Shown: one piece after another, positions 57,887-64,000 of the stretch | How the letters are laid out: the number at the start of each line of letters is the position of its first letter | How positions within the stretch are numbered: the stretch's first letter is position 1 | Source of the DNA: Pelobates cultripes | Lineage: Eukaryota; Chordata; Amphibia; Anura; Pelobatidae | DNA: 64,000 bases | Assembly (NCBI GenBank): GCA_933207985.1 | Contig: OW240915.1 | Span: 117,172,872 to 117,236,871 of the forward strand | Direction: 5' to 3' | Program-made: the position numbers and the translations under genes | The notes under the pieces: model-generated | What the model was told of the DNA's origin: nothing | Seen by the model: only the letters and a program-made list of their open reading frames with translations | Database searches by the model: none

Positions 57887-58091
57887 ATATTGGGTATTTC
57901 TGAACTCAGGACAAAATTTTAAAACTATTTAGCATGGGTGTTTTTGGGGGGTTGGCAAGAAAAACTGTATATAATGTGTGAGTACAGTAAATGAGTAAGA
58001 GGAAAATTACAGCTAAACACAAAAATGTAAAAACAGCCCTGGTCCTCAACAGTAAGAAAATTGAAAATTGGTTTGGTCACTAAGGGGTTAA

Positions 58092-58740
58092 ATATCTGTA
58101 TGGACTCTGATAAAAACACTTCTTGAGGCAGAGAATTACACATCCTTATAGGTTCTTACGTAAAACACTTTTCTTTGCCTTAGATTAAAGGACCACTATA
58201 GTGCCAGGAAAACATACTCGTTTTCCTGGCACTATAGTGCCCTGAGGGTGCCCCCACCCTCAGGGTCCCCCTCCCGCCCGGCTCTGGAAGGGGGAAAGGG
58301 GTTAAATCTTACCCTTTTCCAGCGCTGGGCGGGGAGCTCTCCTCCTCCGATCCTCCTCCGTTCCGCCCCGTCGGCTGAATGCGCATGCGCGGCAAGAGCT
58401 GCACGCGCTTTCAGCCGGTCACATAGAAAAGCATGCATAATGCTTTCCTATGGACGCTGGTGTGCTCTCACTGTGAAAATCAGAGTGAGAAGCACGCAAG
58501 CGCCTCTAGCGGCTGTCAATGAGCTGGAGGGAATGGGGGAAGGCTTAACCCATTCATAAACATAGCAGTTTCTCTGAAACTGCTATGTTTATGAAAAAAT
58601 GTGTTAACGCTAGCTGGACCTGGCACCCAGACCACTTCATTAAGCTGAAGTGGTCTGGGTGCCTAGAGTGGTCCTTTAAATCTTTTTTTTCCAGCTCAAA
58701 TGCGTGACCTTGTGTTCTACGTATAGCCTATGTGTTGCCC
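58092..58740 (-). mobile_element. CR1-type 3' fragment interrupted by a MITE
   Basis: 58092-58184 and 58680-58740 match successive parts of the CR1 copy at 24700-24850 (TCTGTATGGACTCTGATAAA, then TGCGTGACCTTGTGTTCTA). The MITE at 58185-58679 separates them. Confidence 0.75.
58185..58679. mobile_element. T2-type MITE, full length
   Basis: Starts TTAAAGGACCACTATAGTGCC and ends GTGCCTAGAGTGGTCCTTTAA. Carries the complete set of internal hairpins. Inserted into CR1 sequence at TTAA. Confidence 0.92.
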
Positions 58741-58769
58741 AATTTCTTAGTTTTTAGTACCTGGACTTT

Positions 58770-59340
58770 GTGAGCTTAACCAGCCTAATATATAAAAATT
58801 CACAGCTAATTTGTCACCTTGCCACCATGGCAGGCTTTCTTTCAAATAAACCAGATAGCAATATCTGGTGTAGAGATTCAGATAGTGTTTTCTCTACAGA
58901 ACAACTTGATCACTCTGATCCAATTCCATCTAACATTAACCAATCCTTCTACAACTTACAAAACCTCTATAAGAAACAGATCAGATCTAGCTGGGAAATA
59001 TCCTCTTTGGAGAATTACATCAAGAGAGATATGATCCCACGCAGATTAAGGGTACGGAATGTACTTTCCTCCTATACAGACAATATAGAACTGACCAGGG
59101 AATAGGAATCTGCCGCTGGCTCATGCTCTAAGCGGTTTATGGAGATTCTAATTAAGTTTGAAAAAGAGAAATTATCAGAGTCTAATTCTAATCTTGAAAA
59201 GGAGATTGGAAAAGTACAGCAATTTCAGACTGACCCAGAGTTCATACAACTTGAAACCAGACTCAAAAATAATCTGGACAAATTTCAACATTCTATAAAA
59301 ATACGTAAACACTTAAAGTTTGTCAGGGACTCTAAGGATT
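58770..59340 (+). pseudogene. Penelope N-terminal region
   Basis: Open pieces 58770-59105 and 59139-59340, with a TAG stop between them. Residues such as SSLENYIKRDMIPRRLRVRN and a long charged helix (FEKEKLSESNSNLEKEIGKV) are of the type found ahead of the RT in Neptune-like elements. It ends at the gap. Confidence 0.7.
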
Positions 59341-59440
59341 NNNNNNNNNNNNNNNNNNNNNNNNNNNNNNNNNNNNNNNNNNNNNNNNNNNNNNNNNNNN
59401 NNNNNNNNNNNNNNNNNNNNNNNNNNNNNNNNNNNNNNNN
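59341..59440. other. assembly gap (100 N)
   Basis: Exactly 100 N, a conventional placeholder. It lies beside a 150-base tandem repeat, so a collapsed array is likely. Confidence 0.99.
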
Positions 59441-60003
59441 ATAACAGTAAAAAAAGTTTTTTGTTTTTAAATCCAAGCTATTGTGACACCAGATCTAATT
59501 AGTGGCACTTGTCAGCGTATCCACTGTTAGCGTAACACACCCGCTTTAAGGACACTGACTGCTATTCAATCTATAACAGTGAAAAAAGTTTTTTGTTTTT
59601 AAATCCAAGCTATTGTGACACCAGATGTAATTGGTGGCACTGACTGTGGAAATGGGCACAGTGCGTGAGCCTGACACAGAAGCTGGCAGCAGTGGCAGAC
59701 AACTGACTGCTATTCAATCTATAACAGTGAAAAAAGTTTTTTGTTTTTAAATCCAAGCTATTGTGACACCAGATGTAAGTGGTGGCACTGACTGGGGAAA
59801 TGGGCACAGTATGCACCGTGAGCCTGACACAGAAGCTGGCAGCAGTGGCAGACAACTGACTGCTATTCAATCTATAACAGTGAAAAAAGTTTTTTGTTTT
59901 TAAATCCAAGCTATTGTGACACCAGATGTAATTGGTGGCACTGACTGGGGAAATGGGCACTGTGAGCCTGACACAGAAGCTGGCAGCAGTGGCAGACAAC
60001 TAA
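59441..60003. repeat. tandem repeat, about 150-bp unit
   Basis: Units start CTATTCAATCTATAACAGTG at 59562, 59710 and 59863 (spacing 148 and 153), with a partial unit after the gap. Each includes GTTTTTAAATCCAAGCTATT and GAAGCTGGCAGCAGTGGCAG. Confidence 0.93.
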
Positions 60004-60359
60004 GTGCATTTACATTACATAGAAAAAAAAAAAAAAAAAAGCATACCCTTATCCCTAACCTAGCTATGCTTTTCCCTATCTTATGAACAGCAGCTACACT
60101 TTCCCTCCTCTTACTAAGCATGCAGCTTGAGAATGAATCTAAAATGGATGCTGTCCAGTAGGTGGGAGGGTCTGCTAGGGAGGCTGTGCTGCTAATTGGC
60201 TGGAATGTGTCTGCTGACTGTGAGGTACAGGGTCAAAGTTTACTCAATGATGACGAATAGGGGGCGGGTCGAACCGCGCATATGTTCGCCCGCCGTGGCG
60301 AACGCGAACATGCTATGTTCGCCAGGAACCGTTCGCCGGCGAACCGTTCGGTACATCAC
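60004..60359. mobile_element. right end of nested DNA transposon (candidate)
   Basis: A CpG-rich end, GGCGAACCGTTCGGTACATCACTAG (60335-60359), with several GTTCGCC/GGCGAAC palindromes. Penelope coding resumes directly after it. The left end is presumably inside or beyond the gap; the tandem repeat probably belongs to this element. Confidence 0.5.
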
Positions 60360-62418
60360 TAGTAGACAACACTATCTTCCTTGTACCTCCCAGTCACAAA
60401 CATATACCCCATTAACACCAAGTAACCCAAAAGGGATTTTAAAAAAAAGGGGTCAATTTTTTAGAATTGAACCCCCAGGAGGGGGTACAAACTCACAGGA
60501 ACAGGTATATCACGCAAACCAGAGGGGGAAACAGAAGAGGAGGACAACAAGGGGGAAGGAGAAGGTTTTAGACGCTAGAGAATATACCAAAATTAACTCA
60601 AGAAAGAACTTAAGAGTTATTAATTTCTCACATATTACCCTCAATGATGATCATGTGTCTTTATTGGAAAAGGGTTTATCTTTCGTCCCTGTACCTTCAT
60701 TTAACAAGTTCCATTGGGTTAAAGATTTGCATCTGTTTGCATGGAAATTGGCACTCCACAAATACCACCAGTTGAACAAAAAGAAATAGCAAAATCACAC
60801 GGAATGTCAACTACTGAATATGAGTGCCTAATGACCCTGATGGAACTTTGGGAAGAGAATAATGAGGCTAATGCCTCTAACTACACGAACCTTAAACAGA
60901 AAAGTTGCTTTAGCCCCTATCTTGCCAACTATAAGAACATTGATCTCTATTTGGAGACTATGAAAAGGGAAATTGATAGGGTTGATATTAGATCACTTGA
61001 GTTCTTTCCCAATATGAATCTCTCTAAAAAGAACAAAAAGCCCTAAGATCTCTGAAAGATGACAATGAACTAATTATCAAGCCGGCAGACAAGGGGGTCA
61101 ACATTGTTGTCATGAACCTTGAAAAATACATCAAAATGGTAATGAAAGTTTTGGAAGATAGCGATACCTATAAAATTTTGAAGTCTGACCCCACGAATGT
61201 CTTCCTTACTGAATTTAAGGATATTTCTGACCAAGGCCGCAGTGAAGAGGTGCTACCGGGTGACTAGTTCGAATTCGTTCTGAATCGTCACCCTAGGATA
61301 GCAACCTTTTACTGCTTTCCAAAAGTCCATAAAAATCTTGAAACCCCTCCGGGATGTCCTATTGTATCAGGTACGGAAAACCTGACTCAAAATGGAAGTA
61401 TTTACATGGACCAAATTTTAAGACCTTTCGTGGAAAGACTCCCATGCTATCTTAAGGACACAAAACAAACCCTTGCTCTCTTGTCAGACTTAAAGATACC
61501 TCCATCAGCTAAATTGTGTAATTTAGACATTGAGGCACTTTATTCATCTATTCCTCATGACAACGGGATTAGACACACTAAACATTTCGTAGCTCAAAGA
61601 GGGGAACAACAATAGTCATCACACAAAGTTTTGTGTGAAACTTCTCGAATTTATATTGATGCACAATTATTTTATTTTTAAAAAAAAAACACCAGGTGAG
61701 GGGCATTGCGATGGGGACGCCATGTGCCCAGTCGTATGCACACCTTCACCTGGGTTGGTGGGAGGAAAACATGACTAAATCTGGCACCATAGCACCATCT
61801 ATATTTTTATGCCGTCGCTATATCGATGATGTGTTGTTGATCTGGCTGGGTAATGAAGAAGAGTTTAGTGACTTTGTAAAGGTCCTCAATGTCAATGAAG
61901 AAACCCTGAGATGCATGAGCGAGTTTGGTGGTATGAACCTTAACTTTTTAGACTTAATTATTTCTATCACTGACCAAAACACTATACAGACCACTTTATA
62001 TAAGAAAAAATCTGCTTCCAACAATCTCCTCAGGTGGGACAGTTTTCATCCCCAACCCCTAAGACAAGGTATTCCTGTAGGTCAATATCTCAGGGTCAGG
62101 CGTAATTGTAGATCAATCGAAGAATTCAAAATCAAAGCAAAAGATCTGCGAATACACTTCTTGGAAAAAGGATATCCCAACAAGTGTCTGAAACGAGCTT
62201 ATAAGAGAGCCCTAGAATCAGATAGAAATACACTTATAAACGATATGTCTTCAATTACAACATCAAAGGATTCAAAAATCATCCGACTTATAGCTACGTG
62301 TGACGCAGGTTGGGACAGAGTAAAAGAGTCCCTTCAACGCTTTTGGCCCATAATCACTGATGATGAACATCTAAAAGAGAGATTGACTCACAATGCAGCC
62401 ATTACTGCCCTTTCTTAG
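60360..62418 (+). pseudogene. Penelope reverse transcriptase
   Basis: Pieces 60360-60789, 60741-61046, about 61040-61615 and 61696-62418 lie in shifting frames. Motifs in order: LLEKGLSFVPVPSFNKFHWV, IIKPADKGVNIVVM (near 61073), PGCPIVSG (near 61350), LDIEALYSSIPH (near 61522), RGIAMGTPCAQSYAHLHLG, catalytic YIDD (near 61821), GIPVGQYLRVRRNC. Stops at 61264 and 61613 and frameshifts inactivate it. A run of A at 61680 marks one likely slip. Confidence 0.88.
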
Positions 62419-64000
62419 AAGTTTTTTTACGAAGTTTGGTTCATCTTCATAATAACACATCCTTGGTGACTTGAATAAATTGAACTTTGCTCCATAAATG
62501 TACTGTGACTAAATTAGGTTGATATGAAATATATGGAACAGTATTCCTTGTTAGGAATGGATTACTGGTTAAGCCCATATTTGAACTCTAAAGGGCTATT
62601 TTATAGAAAGGATTTTATTATCCCAATGCTTAAATATATATGATACAGAGTTTCCTCTGTCCCATTTCTTGTTACATTTATTACATCTATATTCAACAAG
62701 CTTTGTGTAGAACTCAAGTATTAATTTTCAAGAACGTAATGGCATGCCCCTATGCCTCAGTTCTGCTGACAGTTCCGGTATGGTCCTTGATCTCAGGGAC
62801 CTGGGGATAGAGGGGGTGAGTGATACTTCTGGGGACCTGGGCCTGGCTGGTGTACTGGGTAAATCTTGTATGGGCAGGTTCTCACTTGGGATTCATTCTT
62901 GTGACATCCTTATTATTTTAGCTTCAGGCTAGAGAGAAAGGTAATGCTTTGTGGGTAAAGTAGCGAGGACTTAGGAGTAGGACTGGAGTATCCTATTGGT
63001 AAGCTAGTGAGCTTTGAGTGTGCAAATTGTATGTTCAGGGTTCATTAGAGTGGAAACAGATGGTGCAACGAAAAGTAATTTACTATTTGTGAAGATAAAC
63101 ATATGGATACATGCATAGTGAGGGACCTGAAAGTTTGTCCATACATAGACAAGACCCTAGTTACACATTGGTGAGAACGTAACAAGAGAAGGCTGAGTGA
63201 GGCCTTGTGGAAATTAGGTATTCGTAACGAGTAAGATTACAATACCTGATACTGTATGATAGGTTACCAGGTTGACAATCCGTATTTGTATACCTGGTAA
63301 TTCAAGGAGCCTAAAATTATGACAGAGCTAAGTAACGTAAGTGGAAACTACAGATAGTGCAACAAATAGTCATTTACTTAGTGCAGATAAACAAATTTTG
63401 ACGTAGAGCTAAGTAACGTATTTTGAGAGAGAAAACTGACAAGATATATAAATGTGTGAACATGGTGAAAAGGGGACAGAACCCGCTGAAAAATTAGTGA
63501 TTTAACATAAACATGGGGACTTAGAGATAAAAACTGTATAAAATGGTTAGCATGCTAAATTGAGGGGATATGGATAACCGACCATGATAGGAATATATCT
63601 TTAAGAACAAACCATTAGAATTAATGTTGTTAGATTCAGTAAGCGGAGGGTAAGATAGATAGGTGTTTCTATAGCTAAAGCAGTTGTGACATAGAACCTG
63701 TGACATGAAAGTAAAAAAAAAAAATTTAGTTGAGTGGAAGTGGTGAAGTTCTTAATTCTTTAAATTTAACAGGGAAAACATGGAATGAATACATGCAGAA
63801 GATTAGTTTACGTACGAATTTGTAAACAAATGATTTTAAAAAAAATGAGGTGCTGATATAAAGGACTACGTGAACTAATGTAACAAAGAAGTATTTGAAA
63901 CCGTACAAATGAATAAGTGAAGAGTGGGTGAAAGACCAATATACTGGGTGCACGAACCATTCGTATGTACGATTTGGTATAGTTAGTTACTTGCAAGTGT
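62419..64000. other. unassigned sequence
   Basis: No gene recognised. A loosely repeated phrase (CAGATAGTGCAACAAATAGTCATTTACT at 63350 and a variant at 63059) occurs twice, about 290 bases apart. Confidence 0.4.

Larger units (their letters stand above)
55321..58091. mobile_element. Kolobok-like internal repeats with nested MITEs
   Basis: Repeated paraphrases of one motif (TGGCTACNACAAAAGACTGG, CATACCCCATTT, TCTCAAAGGCAA, CGGGAGA) at about 55500, 55600, 55860 and 55960 match the inner part of the TTAA-type element at 52201-53664 in reverse. The block ends GGTCACTAAGGGGTTAA at 58091, the same terminus. It is interrupted by T2-type MITE parts and a small hAT-like piece. No ORF. Confidence 0.6.
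58745..62418 (+). mobile_element. Penelope-like element (Neptune type), interrupted and 3'-truncated
   Basis: Broken coding pieces on the plus strand follow Penelope order: N-terminal region (58770-59340), then an inserted segment with an assembly gap (59341-60359), then RT (60360-62418) through the catalytic YIDD. The protein stops at NAAITALS, before the Cys-rich linker and GIY-YIG nuclease. Together with the copies at 28222 and 29978, three Penelope relics occur in 36 kb. Confidence 0.88.

Noticed and set aside
59441..60003. Regular repeats considered as a CRISPR array
   Set aside because: Units are about 150 bases and contiguous, without spacers, in a vertebrate genome; it is a satellite.

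Overview
The window looks like intronic, repeat-dense DNA from an anuran amphibian. No bacterial or organellar genes were seen. The evidence is a vertebrate grb10 coding exon with clean splice sites, several TTAA-flanked MITEs whose ends match the Xenopus T2 (Kolobok-type) family, CR1-type and L1/Tx1-type LINE fragments, Neptune-like Penelope elements, a chromodomain Ty3/Gypsy element and a class I (gamma-like) endogenous retrovirus. I cannot name the species.

Host gene layer (+ strand): one exon of grb10 lies at 38009-38225. Two further exon-like open segments (1676-1804 and 19918-20002) sit upstream on the same strand, each with an acceptor and a donor. Their phases (0-0, then 0-1) would join in frame to the 1-2 phase grb10 exon. 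They may be upstream grb10 exons or exons of a neighbouring gene; this is inference.

Layout: 1-1.6 kb holds the L1/Tx1 3' end, a CR1-like fragment and an exact 122-bp copy of retroviral env DNA. A minus-strand, defective ERV occupies 1964-11525, with a perfect tRNA-Gly primer site, a 4-bp TSD, a deletion of RNase H and most of integrase, and a MITE in its leader. A solo LTR lies at 12117-13130. A hAT-like element with large internal satellites lies at 13460-16127. MITE and intron sequence runs to 20.5 kb, followed by a second hAT-like element at 20552-22038. CR1 fragments fill 22.3-26 kb. A minus-strand Penelope-like element with a GIY-YIG domain and a hammerhead-like motif lies at about 26-29 kb. 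A third hAT-like copy (29051-33462) is split by a plus-strand Penelope element with inverted terminal repeats and a 16-bp TSD. A solo LTR at 33892-36179 carries two nested insertions. MITEs precede the grb10 exon. A Ty3/Gypsy chromovirus-type element with a perfect 5-bp TSD occupies 39154-45492 and has a 2.1-kb hAT-like element in its reverse transcriptase. A non-autonomous LTR retrotransposon with 1.18-kb LTRs lies at 48117-51717. Kolobok-like repeats and MITEs run from 52.2 to 58.7 kb. A third Penelope element lies at 58.75-62.4 kb and contains an assembly gap and a satellite.

Functionally the window is a stack of nested insertions inside a host locus. Target-site duplications close around most of them, so the order of insertion can be read: host intron, then LTR elements and LINEs, then hAT-like elements and MITEs within those, with one Penelope element inside a hAT-like copy. 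None of the retroelement coding regions examined is intact.
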